Assembly (NCBI GenBank): GCA_027919835.1
Contig: JANVFP010000040.1
Coordinates: forward strand, 62,001-126,000
From: Lentinula raphanica
Taxonomy: Eukaryota > Basidiomycota > Agaricomycetes > Agaricales > Omphalotaceae
Length of the DNA stretch: 64,000 nt
Direction: 5' to 3'
Under the pieces are notes generated by a model. It saw nothing but the letters and a program-made list of their open reading frames with translations. It was not told the origin of the DNA and made no database searches. Shown here piece after piece: positions 1 through 11,519 of this stretch; within the stretch, counting starts at the first letter, position 1; each line of letters opens with the position of its first letter. The translations under genes were made by a program, and so were the position numbers.

Positions 1-854
1 CAACATTGGGACGCAATTTTGGATCTGATGAAGATTCCAGAGATATGGAGAGAGCATGAGATGAGGATGATGAAGAGTTTTGTCTGCTTCTATGTTGTAT
101 TTTTCGGCTTACGTTTGAATTAAGAGGGATGGGCGGAGGAGACGTAGAAGAAGAGGAGACGCTCTGAAGCGATGCATTAGAGTATTGGCGAGGAAGGGAG
201 GTCGAACGGGGTGCAGGATTGACTAACACAGCGGGAGAACGCGCATGGTCGAGGGCGGAGCTGAGCTTGGCTGATGCACTTTGCTTTCTGGAATAGATAG
301 CGGTAATTTCATCTGATGTGAATCCGGCCTCAGCGAGGGAGACAGTCCACGACGGTGGCATGCCGCCGTAACCTTCATCTATATGAATATTATGCTAAAC
401 AGAATTAGCAAAGACTTGCATGCAAGAATATATATCTCACCTGGAAATTCCACGGCATCGAAATGTTCTCGTCGTCTCTAGGTTGAGGTAGCTCGTTCTC
501 TTCCATGACACGCTTCTTCAAGCTGAAAAACCCCGACTTCTTTGGCTTTATCCTCGCAGAAGATGGTGGACTGAGCATAGCATCCGAATCAGCTGTGGTA
601 GCCGAGGATGCCAAAGACATTGTTGAACTAGCTGGATGTATCGAGCCAGGACTCTTTCTTGGAGCATATTGAGTAGAGATAGAAACGAGTGAACGATTGC
701 TGTTAAGATAATATGGGTCCTTCGGTGGCGGTAACGGTGGGCTATCCTTCTCCTTATTTTTCCCAAGCTTCCCAAACACTTTGAGCGTCGAGAACCGTGA
801 CGCTTTGTTTGTCCCAGGTGCTAGAGACGAGGAGGACGAGGACGGAGGGTCCAT
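1..854 (-). CDS. PAK/Ste20-like protein kinase, N-terminal part (CRIB domain); cut by window edge
   Basis: This is the 5' end of a p21-activated kinase-type gene; the catalytic domain lies beyond base 1. Exon 1 (854-441) starts at the ATG reading MDPPSSSSSS and encodes a Ser/Pro-rich basic region. A 46-bp intron (440-395, GTGAGA...TTTAG) follows, then exon 2 (394 to 1) is open to the edge. The join gives a CRIB/PBD motif, ISMPWNFQHNIHID then YGGMPPSW, matching the family pattern ISxPxxFxHxxH that binds Cdc42/Rac-GTP. Downstream is a Ser-rich linker. There is no PH domain before the CRIB in the visible part, so it resembles Ste20 or a short PAK more than Cla4. Role (family knowledge): polarity, septum formation and MAPK signalling. 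The kinase domain itself is not seen. Confidence 0.85.
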
Positions 855-1704
855 GATAAATATGCAGCGAACAAGTCGCCGTGGTCGTTGGAACAACAAA
901 TGGACAATATTTAGGAACTAATTACTCGTCACGATGTGTCACGCGTATAGTCACACCATGTCACATACGAAGTTCGATTTGAACTCTCAGATCTCAACGT
1001 CTACCTCTCTCAACGATTTGCAGCGAATTCTCTAGTATCCGCTGGCGTGAAACTATCAGCATGTACTACATTCTAGTTCTCTGCTCAAAGACAGGATGGT
1101 ATCAAATCACAGCCGTGCTATCTTGAGGACTCATCGGAATAACGGCAAATTCTTCAAGTGAAATCAAACGATTGTAACATTGTTCGCTGAACGATCATAC
1201 CTATGTCCATGACGATATCTGGCGCATTATCGACGACCTTAGAAGCAATATATTCATGATTATCTCCAGCGTGAAGGTTTTACCTGATTCTACGTACCAC
1301 AGCCTTGAGATAAGTACAGTACTATTTGATCTGTCCACAATTGATTGATACAAATGATGAGGACCTTGGATGTCAATGACTACGAGCATGACAATCATGG
1401 ATCCTGAGAGGTTCGATACTTGCAGCGAGTGAGTCTTTGCTCTCATCCAGGTCGTCATATCAAGAAAAACCAAAAAAAGGAGAATATCGTGCAATACGTT
1501 ACGGTTGGTTGTGGTGGCTGAACGGCAATGCTCATATCACTTCTCTTCTACAATATCCTTGCCTGGCAAACATACTCTTCGTTGAGGAACGTGTTCAATG
1601 ACAGGACATCTTTACGGGACGCAACTGAAGGCCTTTTCCTAGCATGTGAATGGTGAGCCAACGATTCCTTCCCGATATGCATTGATGATAAGCTATAGGA
1701 CGAA
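855..1704. other. Intergenic stretch, no gene recognised
   Basis: About 850 bp between the start of the PAK-like gene and the stop of the AAAP transporter. Open frames of 60-97 codons occur on the minus strand, but they have no recognisable domain and no spliced continuation. It would have to contain the promoter of the kinase and the 3' UTR of the transporter. Confidence 0.5.
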
Positions 1705-4700
1705 TCAGACCCCTCGGAGATTCGCGTGTAATGAAATTGCATCCACCTGTACAGAAACATAAGTTCCCGCGACACATATGAAAGCACCAGCCAAAATAGT
1801 CAGGATGGCTGTGGTCATCCCAAAAGGTCGCTCAAGTAATCCTTTCCAGCTTTCTCGCAACCGGTATGTATCGTGGAGCCAGAAGAACCCAGCCAGCCCG
1901 TAGGTATACCATGCAGCAAAAAGAGATGCGGTGATTCCGATGAGGTAGGAGAATATTGGAAGAGCAACAGCAAGCACAAAAGCTATTGCTGTTGAACCCA
2001 GGCAAAGAATAATCCAAACAGTCCAACCAAGTATTGTATGCGAGGATCTGAAGTGAGAAACTGTTGATGTCTGGTTAACCCGTCAAAACGGGCTGCTTAC
2101 ATGTGTCGAGTGTGGCGGAAGTTGCGAACATACACCAGTTTTGCGGCTGTATGGATGTAAAGCGATCCCGCGCTGTAAATGCCGGGGAGTATTGATATCA
2201 GACCTTAAGCTTAAGCCCCAAGTCGTGAATGAACCTACATGAGGAAATTTCCCAACGCAATGGCAAAGGCCGCCTTGGCCCACTTCGGAGACAGAGACAG
2301 GAAAGCTGGAGACTGGACGGTGTCACCCATATACAAATACCTAGCACGAGTCATAACATTGAATCGAGGTATCAAAGCAGGAGGCTAGTAGATTGGACCA
2401 TACACAACGAGAGCAAAAAGGGCGTAGAATATGGTGGCAAAACCTTGAAGACACCAGGCAGCCTGATTAGGCACGGAAAGTTAGAGATAAGTCAGCTCGA
2501 GTTCATCAGGAAAACCACTCACAGATAATGTTTGATAATTCTTGATAAAATACTGCTAATTTTCAGAGCGGGGTAATTCTCAGAAATATAGATAATTATC
2601 ATAGTTCAGCCCCATTCAATCTGAATTAGCTATGATTATCCGGAAGGTCTTGATAGCTTTTGTAAGTTCTTGTAATTTATGACATGGACAAAATTGTACA
2701 TTTGCATGAAATTGAGTTGAGTCTTGACATTTTTGTATGATCTGAGGAGCAACTCTGTGACGGTGTTGAAGAAAATTGACGTTGTTGCTTTCATGGCTGC
2801 CAATATTTTGGCTCAATGGGCAGATGCTGATGTTCACACCCGAGAATCTGACTCCACTTTCGGTTCAATTACATCGTCCAAGGAGCCTTCATAGAAGCTC
2901 AGTTCACGAGATGTATTTAGGTGGTATTGGGCATGTATAAATTGTTTTTCATACCATATTCATCTCTATGTGTTCAGATTGTAGAGCAACCACTAGCGAC
3001 CATCGGCAATGATGAAAGCGCACATCAAGAAATTGGCATTATTCTACACGTGACAGTGTAACGCTTAAATAATCACTTGATCACATGTTATTTGTTGAAC
3101 ATTCTTTCATGTTTAACCACGACGACATCCAACGGTCCCGCATTCATACACTGTCGAAAACAAGTCAAGGAACCGTGAAGAGCATCAATTAATACTTGAG
3201 GTAGCTATATCAACCACGCTGAGACTTGTATGCTACTGGCTGATGCTGAAAGTTTTCAAGAGCAACAGGTTACAGAACCGTCAAACAAGATTCTTATTCC
3301 AAGTCAAGTCAATTAAAACTCCCGTTAAGTGGGCCACATTACTCATCTTATTTTTGACTTTGACTCACCTCCTAGCGCAGAAAACTAGTAGCGGTTGTAG
3401 CTGACTCTCAGGTGCTCGGTGTTGTCATCGCCAAGGGATAGGGACCGCGTGGAATATAATCAGCATTTGAGGATGTATGAAGGAGACATACTGAAACCAC
3501 TGCGCTGGGTGAGGTTAGTATTTAATTCACCTACTTTGTGAGAAGTGGGCTTGCTGACCGTCTTTTTTACTGGATCAAAGGTTCAATCTTACCAACTTGG
3601 CGCTGTTCTCCTCCTGGAATTATCTCTTGCCCACTTCTCCGTAATATATTGATATCATGCGCTATAACCTCGTTGACAGCCAGGAAATCAAGGTTCAAAC
3701 CAGGCAAGCATGGTGGCAGAGGTACCGTGATCTTCGACTCTGCAAGACTGCAATTGCCCTCCTCCAGGGACTCTACCTCTACCTGTTCAACGTGTCATGT
3801 ACACCCATCAGTGTTCAAGACTTCAGACTAGTGAAGGTCAGATTGGGCTAACTGTATATTTAATGTATGAAGTTACAAGTATTTGTTACTCGCTCAATTT
3901 GTTGTGTGGAATCTGGGCATAGCTGTCTTTTCGTGAATACATTGTTTGAATTCAACCATCATTTGCTCAATAATCATCTTGTGCTTATTCTAAGTTCTTA
4001 CTATCTTGGAGATAATTTGAGTATGAGGTGGAAAGATACATGAAACATACCAAAAGCATATGGATAATGATGATAGTTCACACTAATGTTCACATAGTTA
4101 TGAGAATTCAGAAGGGGGACCGCTGAACTTCAATATTTCTCATAATCCAACTAATGTATGGAATTACTGTATTTTTGAATGATTACTAGAATCTTATCGA
4201 GAATTATTAAACATTATCTGTGAGCGGTTTTCCTGATGTTGTGCGCACTTGCCAGGTAGATACTTACCTTCATCGCATCTTGCGGGCGTTTCATTTCAGA
4301 TATCAAAACGAAAAACCTGAATTATAGAGTATCGACTATATCGACGACATCAATGTACCACACAATACTCACATGAAATGGCCTATGGATAGGATATGCA
4401 AACTTGATTCTTCCACAGAAGTAATTATTGAATACTCACCAGCATACGAGAAGACCTTCAGAAATGAAACTCTATTCATCCATCGGAGCAAGAGACGAAG
4501 ACACTCACCGGATTAGTGACTGCAAGGAATGCTTCATAAAAGCTATTGCGCATGGTGGCATTGATGACTCGACCTGAGACTGGACGTGCACCTGCTCCGA
4601 TCATCCCGACAATTCCAGAAAGAATGATGAGCGCAGTGCTAAGAAGTCCAAGCCAGCTCAAACCCCCGAGCGTGCGAGGGAGGGACAAGGAAAATGTAGC

Positions 4701-5406
4701 AGCAGCGAATATCAGCACTAGGAACACACTGCAGATGCCATCGTTTGACAGTATTGATAAAGCTTGTTGTCCAGAGATGAGCTCGCCTCCCTGTGGGAAG
4801 TTTCTAATCAGGGCCCCAGGCCTTTTTTTCGAGATAGACAAGACGTGTACAGTGGCAAAAATGGCAAAGATGATAGTTCCGAACCCTAGGACCTCGCGAA
4901 GGACTGGCCCGCCCAGAATATAGCCAGCATCTCCCCTGACATGTATTTGAGGAACGACTTTCAGGAGATGCATGTTTCTTACATATTGTGGACACTGGGG
5001 TGATGTAGCTTAAAATCAATCAAGATTTTGGCCGTATAAAGGCCAAACACTCCGAGAAATACTATCAGGATGAGCGCTGGGGCAATCCCTGATACCGGGA
5101 TAGTCAAGAGCCACGAGGTCAAAACAAGTACCAGTAAAACTCGCCTATAACTGCAAGAGAGGAAGGAAGAGACAACATCCCGTTTGAAACGATTTCTGAA
5201 ATCATCAATAGAGCGACGAACTGAGAATGCGTTCAATATATTCACTGTGGTATGTTCGAGAAACAAAATGGGGTGCCCACCTGCCAGCTCAACGTTTTAT
5301 ACTTGATCTCACATTCAGGAGACTCGTTGAACACATCTTGCTCTTGTCCAGCAAACTCATCCGACACGCTGCCTTCGCGATTTCTCTTGACCTCGCCGTC
5401 TGGCAT
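1705..5406 (-). CDS. Amino-acid/auxin permease (AAAP, Aa_trans) family transporter
   Basis: Multi-pass membrane transporter expected to move neutral amino acids across the vacuolar or plasma membrane. Exons by eye: 5406-5281, 5220-5145, 5088-4983, 4935-4851, 4790-4509, 4455-4440, 4382-4373, 4316-4268, 2462-2404, 2340-2239, 2172-2101, 2047-1705. These sum to 1326 nt (441 aa plus stop), the usual AAAP length. Family signatures in order: YKTLSWQ, ISEIVSNGMLSLPSSLA, FKLHHPSVHNMGDAGYILGG, SEMKRPQDAMKA, GDTVQSP, SLYIHTAAKLVYVR and a C-terminal GLAGFFWLHD. One intron (5144-5089) starts with GC instead of GT. Two exons are tiny (16 and 10 nt). Intron 8 is 1805 bp because of an inserted element. An in-frame ATG at 5466 is an alternative start. 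The last residues after GTYVSVQ are unsure. Confidence 0.9.
2504..4238. mobile_element. Inverted-repeat-bounded element inside an intron of the AAAP gene (non-autonomous DNA transposon)
   Basis: A 1735-bp segment bounded by near-perfect terminal inverted repeats of about 47 bp (2504-2550 and 4192-4238). Both ends begin CATCAGGAAAACC and continue into CTCACAGATAATG with only a few mismatches. Both flanks show TT next to the termini, compatible with a very short target duplication, but a longer one is not visible. The interior is AT-rich with sub-terminal inverted similarity and no transposase-like frame. It sits fully within the intron running from 4267 to 2463, so splicing can remain intact. 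Superfamily not assignable by eye. Confidence 0.75.
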
Positions 5407-5987
5407 GGTTTTCGAGATGGTGAGCCTAGTGATTGTCAGAGTAACTGGCAAGTGAGCGAGTCTCAAGTTCGAAGCTCATTCAGCTCCGAAGCTTGAGAAA
5501 AACCTGATGAAATTCGATAAGAAGAGAAAAACCCTTCATTCAATTGATCATGCTCACGATAGAAAACGAAAAACTCAAGACTCAATCATGTGGGTGCAAT
5601 TCATGCCGAAGCACCGACATAACCGTGGCCAGTAGATATCTGATTGCACCATTTTCACCAGACTGAGAACGATTTGAGGAGTGGCCTCGCTTAAGCATAA
5701 TGGTCACATTAGTTCAAGAATTGCGCTTAGAATATTGCAGCAGAACTTACATAGAGATTCACAGCCACGAGTCAATTACGGGGACAATGCCATTTGAAAA
5801 CCCATGCCGATGCGAGAGATACATGTTACAACACCATATATATCTGTACAAAAACTCACAGCGCAGAAGGACTTTCCGCTTCTTCAAACCCAGGTACAAT
5901 TGGGCCAAGCCTCGAAAAGACTGAAACAGTTTATTATCGTGATGAGAAATTTCGGAAACTTCTGGCTTCAGCCATGCCATGTATACT

Positions 5988-8478
5988 CTAACCTCTGAAT
6001 CTGGTAGGAACGAGGTTAATCCTAGAAGCCGCTTCCATGGCCTCTCTATTGAAAGCCCGAGTACATTGGAGCTGGAAACGGGGTTCAGCTTCGGAATCAA
6101 TGGTCGGGTAATCTTTCTCTGCGATTCTGTATGCCCCATACAGTATTCGAGAAAAATTTGAAACAATCTTGACAATGGGAGAGAAAGAAGCAGGCAAACA
6201 ATCCTGGAAAGCTGGGTTTCTGAAGAAAGGGAGACGATCCGACTTTAGATATTGGTTGGGAAAGATTTTGTTCATGAGTTCTTGACGAGCATGGGGATTT
6301 TGAGATGGGCACGCCGCATCGTCATTGGACAGGAGCACCCACACGAGCACCCACCAAACAGCCTCTACATCATGGAGTGCACTGTAGGCGAATGGGGGAG
6401 CTGGAATCGGTACCTGGCCAACTTCGTTTGAATAGGTCTCCTCATAAAGTAGATCCGGCTGCTCGTCGAATTCCGGTTCATGAGAGGGCAAATTGAAGAC
6501 ATATGAGCCCTGAAGCACTTCTAACGCCATAAAACCAGGGGTGCCCTGTCAAGGAGCTCAGTGAGTAGATATCGCATACAGAGGAGGTCAATCAAAGTTT
6601 CACGATGTGGGCACTCTGTTGCGAGTGATCATCGACGCGCTTGGCATATTCCAGGTCACCAAGAAGTCCTACGTTCCGATTCTTGTAATAATAAAGATTG
6701 CCGCCGCTGATATCACGATGGACCCAGCCAGCAGAATGGATGTAATGAAGAGCTATACACTCTGCTATAATCTTCGACTTCGGCCGCATGAAATATGTAT
6801 CACACGTACCAATCAAGATGCCCACTATAGCATGAAGAATATTCGCCAGGTTTCGTTCGTCATACAGAGTGGTGGCGTATTCTTGAAAGACAATTCGATA
6901 GTGGTATTTTTGAGTACTGGGTTGTGCGTCACCACTACAGGCTTCAAGAAGCGGTATGTCAACGCATACAATGGAGAAGAATGTCGACTAACATTCTTGT
7001 TCGCGAGATGAGAATTCTGAGGGGTCAGAAAGATAAGTCGTGTGTTGAGTATTTGCTATAGCGTAGCCCCGCAGCATGACAACGATAGTATCATCTACCT
7101 TGTCGCAGACCTTGACTCGACAATGCTCAAGAGGCGTGAGCATACGATCTACAACACATTTCTTCGCTTTCATCCCGGTGTCGGGTGGTGCAAAATGTTC
7201 AACATCATTGACAATTCGTTCATAGATAACATGCTCTCCTTGACAGTCAATCTCCAGCCAGAGATCCTTGAGGACATGAACCTCGCCCTGAGCATCGCGA
7301 ACTTTCCACACTCGGGTAGCACGACCGAGTGGGTCCTCTGCGGAACGATCGCATAACTGCTCGATGGACCGGTAGATGTGTTGATCGACAAGGAAGTGGT
7401 ATTGTCTTCCGTTCATATCGTCATGCGAAAAGGTAATAGTAGGATCCCATCCCATGTCTTCCGCCGATGAAAATGCGAACGAGAGAAAGATTCGGACCAG
7501 GTGAAGATGCTGAGTGGACAAAGTTATACATGAAGAATTGACGCATAGAAGGAGGCTTTGATTATTCGTACCTCATCCAAATCAATCGGCCTCGTTTTCA
7601 GCAGCATCCCGCGGTTCAAGAATGAGAGACATAGTGAATGGTCTTCGATTGTGATACCATGCGTGAAGCGTCTGGATGGGTCTAAGGACAGTATCCTCGA
7701 CATGTTCCACATTGATTTCGTCTGCATCGAAAGCTGAGAAGTTTAGGATTGAAGTAAGACTGCGCGAACTCACATCATATTTGCCATATGCATCGTCTAT
7801 TGAACAGTCCGTCCGGATAACCAGAGGAGCAGTGATTTCGTACACCGTAGATCTAGTCGATGACTTTCGCTGACTTTCGGGTGGCTTCGACGCGTCACCC
7901 CATTGATCTTTCTTCATCAATTGCTCGCATCCACGGGCCATGTCGTCGAGTAACTGTTGCGAGATAGCAAAGAAACCGGTTGGACTACGACCAGCTTCGA
8001 AACCTGTGAAAATGGACGGTACAGCAGCATCGTGGTCGCCCATTACGAGCTTGAAGTTCGGCTCTATGCCGGGGCAAATGCGTTTCACAGCCTCAACAAT
8101 GCCATCGAATATCTTCAATAAGATGGTCGATTGAAAAGTCTTGGTGGCGTTATCGAATATTCCGCTCTGATCCAAGATGCTGTAGACTTCTCGAGCTGTG
8201 GTCCCTAATCCTGTCGGCAGCCGAGGTAAGATGTACTCGAGATAATCTTTCACCGATATCTCGCCTCGAATCTTGGGGTATGTACCCAACTTTGAGTCCA
8301 TAAGGAGTTGAGGAGGAAGTTGCAAGCAGCCTACGCGAGTTGACGTTGAGAAACTTCTGCTTACGAGACTCTCCCTATAGGGGATACTATGTAAGTTACA
8401 TAAAGTTGAGTCGGAACATGAATCGTCTCGGCCATCTGGCATCTTCCATATTCGAATTTGAATCTTCATCGACTTCAT
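5988..8478 (-). CDS. FunK1-type fungal protein kinase
   Basis: Exons read as 8478-7774, 7733-7572, 7509-6993, 6941-6810, 6764-6604 and 6545-5988; the last five add to 1530 nt and join in frame, giving about 744 aa. Visible kinase elements: a VLKDLWLE strand, the catalytic loop GWVHRDISGGN, the metal-binding segment GDLEYAKR in place of DFG, an activation-segment GTPGFMALEVL, and HDVEAVWWVLVW in the C-lobe. HRDIS and DLEYAK are hallmarks of the FunK1 group, which is expanded in multicellular basidiomycetes and whose substrates are unknown. The start is uncertain: an ATG at 8478 opens the long frame, while another at 8494 would need a different first exon. It lies 0.6 kb upstream of the AAAP gene on the same strand. 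Confidence 0.88.
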
Positions 8479-8839
8479 CCATCACCATGACCGTGGCGTC
8501 AGACGTCGTGCAATTTGTCTCCCTTTCCTCTGCAACCACTCAGAACTTCGAGACCATCGGGTCTCGATATGGAGCCGTACTTGACGCGTCACGATGTGGC
8601 CGCTTTCCATTATCGATAACAAGCCAGGAGACACCATAGGGTTGGATATTCAGGAAAGCTTGATTATTGCGCCGAATTGGTTCATGTTAAGCGCCGAAGT
8701 GCGTACAGAGATGGATTGTGGTTAGTAGTCGACGTTCAAGTATGTAAGCTTCAAGCTCAAAGCTGCTTTGAAACGTTGGACGATTCTCATGAACATTTCA
8801 TTCATGCTAGAGGTATGGCGAGAGTTTTCGGACAATATT

Positions 8840-9690
8840 TGACATCGACTAGCTTTCCGGACATGCCGTCGTGATTTTGACTCGAGACGCGACTTGTACC
8901 TCGTACCTCGACTCATATGAGCGCTATAGAATGATGACTTTGACTTTCGCGGCAACCGCCATCTATGACTCACCACTCCCTTTGATAGAATCGAAGAAAC
9001 AGCATGTTGGACTGCGACTCATTTTTTTTTAGCTCTGAGTGGGACCTAGGACTTTCGTGAGAAATCTACGATATCGACTCATGTTCGTCAGAGAAAGACT
9101 CATGATTGTTAGATATGGAGACAACTCATATCGACCTACGCCGATCATTGTTGGATATGGAGACGACTCATGTTGACCTACGCCGATCATTGTTGGATAT
9201 GGAGACGACTCATGTTGATTCCGGTTGATCCCGTTGCGAGTAGGTCTGTGTATGTGTAGATTAGTGTGTATGCATTTTCAGACCTCGCGTTCCGGTTCAT
9301 GGACCACTGGCCCGAGGTGGTTGATCGTTGGTTCTGGAATACTTTACTTACAATTTTCCTGCTCCACATTCATATAATGTACAAGTGTAGTCAACCAATA
9401 GAATTGTTTTCTTGTTTTCTGAATCGCTGATTCTCGGAATTTCATCCGGACTTTCGGAAGCAGGTCGAATGTGTAAATTTAGACTTACGATCCGTGATTT
9501 GCACGAGAAAGAAAAGAAGCAACTTTTTGAATTACCATGTAAGTATGTATTACATCTTTGCTAAGCAGCTCGCGATCCCACTAAGCAGTTTTCAATACAC
9601 TAAGCAGTCTTCGATTCGACGATGTGAAGCCTCATGGTAAAGATCCCGCGGGCTCAACGCTCGTTTCAATGGTAAGCAATGATTAAAAAG
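8840..9690. repeat. Dispersed repeat, copy 1
   Basis: This block matches 27060-27830 along most of its length. Shared landmarks in the same order include ACAATATTTGACAT, CAACCGCCATCTA, CACTCCCTTTGATA, CTCATGTTCGTCAGAG, TGTATGCATTTTCAGAC and CACTAAGCAGTTTTCAAT, ending at CAATGG. No coding frame or transposase is visible and no long terminal repeat structure is clear. The main difference from the other copy is the expansion of a 42-bp tandem unit at 9101-9219. Confidence 0.7.
9101..9219. repeat. 42-bp minisatellite, about 2.8 copies
   Basis: Unit boundaries 9101-9142, 9143-9184 and 9185-9219. The core is ATTGTTGGATATGGAGACGA followed by CTCATGTTGACCTACGCC. Units 2 and 3 are nearly identical and unit 1 is diverged. 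It sits inside dispersed repeat copy 1 and is absent from the copy near 27.3 kb. Confidence 0.85.
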
Positions 9691-10006
9691 AGAAGCTTGA
9701 ATGTGCGCACCAGTAGGGTCCCTTTTCTTGTTCTCGCGAAGGCCTCGACCTTCGAAAACTCGTCCTGCGTGCGTTCGTCCTGGCGGCTTCGTGAATCGAG
9801 GATCATGAAGAAATTACAGGATACTTATCTGATGGCTATGTTATGTGGCGCAGCACTCTTGTTTCGGTATGTGGCACGTAATTCTCGTGCTCAAAAATTG
9901 ACAAAAACTACAGGTAATTCAATGAATATTATTGCTGTTACACCCATCCCACTGTAGTCAACGAGAATCAGCGAACAAGTTTCAAAAAGAAGGGGAAAAA
10001 CCCACC

Positions 10007-10504
10007 TCACGCCTTTGCAGCCCTCGCAAGCAACGGACCAACGATCGAATTCCATACGCTCCCTGCATTCCCGTTAAAGACAAAAATCTCGCGGTGAACT
10101 TTTCGGCCTTGACGAAAATGTCGGCGAGCTGAGCGAGGAGAAATCAAAAACGTACAGTTGGGACAGTAGATAAACGGGCGATCGAGGCATGCGATTTCCA
10201 ACATAAGGTGAGCGAGTGCCTCTGAAGCAACGATGAGCTAACCGTCTGAATCGATAACGAAGGACATACCTGCTCTGCGCCTCCGCCTGACCGCGATGGG
10301 CTTCATCCACACTCGATTGGGGCACGGACACTGCCTGTTCCACTCTGCTTTTCGACGCCTGAAGTTATTGGACATCCCGACCTTCCATCGGGTGCCGTTG
10401 TCGATGAAGATGTAGAGGAAACCCGGTCCATCCGCGGGGGAAGTCGAACGGGCTCTTCTGGACGCGTACATAGCGTGCAAGATTCGTCGAGGTCGCTTGG
10501 CCAT
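10007..10504 (-). CDS. Small T5orf172 (GIY-YIG-like) domain protein, paralogue A
   Basis: Three exons, 10504-10270 (235 nt), 10221-10156 (66 nt) and 10107-10007 (101 nt), encode 133 aa. The core GPGFLYIFIDNGTRWKVGMS then RRRKAEWNRQCPCPNR resembles the Meta/T5orf172 domain, a compact relative of GIY-YIG nucleases: Y-x-Y strand, then KVGM and an R-rich helix with a trailing W. The N-terminus MAKRPRRILHAMYASRRARS is strongly basic. Paralogue B at 45472-45975 has exactly the same exon lengths. Intron 2 here is 48 bp and stays open if unspliced, but the identical exon pattern in B, where it is 47 bp, argues that it is spliced. Cellular role unknown; related proteins are suspected DNA-binding or nuclease-like proteins. 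Confidence 0.75.
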
Positions 10505-11480
10505 GGCTGAGTGTGTGTGGATAGCGTCGATGACGGTGTCTGGGGAAGTGGGAGTTGTGATTGAGAGTGTGGGGGGGGGTAGAGTTGATGATGGTTTTGG
10601 GGAAGTGAGAGCTGGGAGAAACCAAGTTTATAAGCGTTGAGGAAGACTCAAAAGAGTAAGATGACTTGTTGCAGTCGATGGGATCTGGGATCAAGTCATC
10701 ATGTGTTGTTGCCTATTACAGTCTCGAGTACTGGCGTCGATGGAGGCTTCCTGTACCTTGCATTGCAGTCAATCCGATTAGTAATCAATTTTGTATTCAT
10801 CTCCCCCGCCCTCAGAAGGCCCTTCCGTATTCGGATGTTTAGTCGGAATCTGTTCAACGATACCCACGCACCGTACTCATACGAAGCTCGCACGAGATAG
10901 TATGCAGCCAAAGCTTTACTGAGGCGTTACGCCAATCCCCTTGCTTTGAACTCGTTGATCTTGATTCGCCGTCCAAATCTTGTGATTGAGGACTCTTCAA
11001 GGTTACTTTTGTCGCTGCCGGAGTTTTGCATTATACTGGGATCGTGTTTGGAAGGACTATCGCTTGATTTGATAAGTGGGTTTTCGAGATCTTCTGTACT
11101 GTGTGCATTATCGGCATCCACTTTACGTTTTCGGCTGCCACTGTCTTTGAACATTTTCCTTTCCGCCAACCGTGAACTGTAATCCGTTGAGGGACGCGGT
11201 AATGTAAGGCATGAACACATACACGGTTAACACAGGCTATACGAGCTAGTGGTTGAAGCCCGTTTCGATTCACGCTCTTCAACAACATCCAATCCAATGC
11301 ACATTCCTCAGTCAATCCACCATCACGAATGTCTTCTGCACATATCAAAGGTGCACTCGGATTGACACATCGAATATGAGGCTCACTATGAAACACTACA
11401 GTTGTGGTGGGAGTTACCCCGAATAGAACTCGCAAATATGCATCGGTCTATCTGCGATCCCTGCACTGACTCCTCCACGA
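10505..11480. other. No secure gene; fragmentary minus-strand frames
   Basis: A minus-strand frame at 11220-10927 encodes a short Lys/Ser/Asp-rich stretch ending GRRIKINEFKARGLA. A separate frame at 11435-11031 overlaps it. They cannot be joined by a convincing intron and no domain is recognised. They may be the tail of a decayed transposase-type gene, but nothing here proves that. Confidence 0.4.
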
Positions 11481-11519
11481 CCGTCACAATCTGGGAGTAC
11501 GGAATGAATTAGACGGGAT

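Noticed and set aside
5759..6175. 138-codon minus-strand frame next to FunK1
   Set aside because: It overlaps the last FunK1 exon in another phase; the kinase frame contains the conserved motifs and its own stop at 5988.
9101..9219. CRISPR-like array
   Set aside because: It is a eukaryotic minisatellite of directly abutting 42-bp units without unique spacers.
8840..9690. Solo LTR of a retrotransposon
   Set aside because: Copies near 9 and 27 kb align, but no TG...CA ends, primer-binding site or target duplication could be found.
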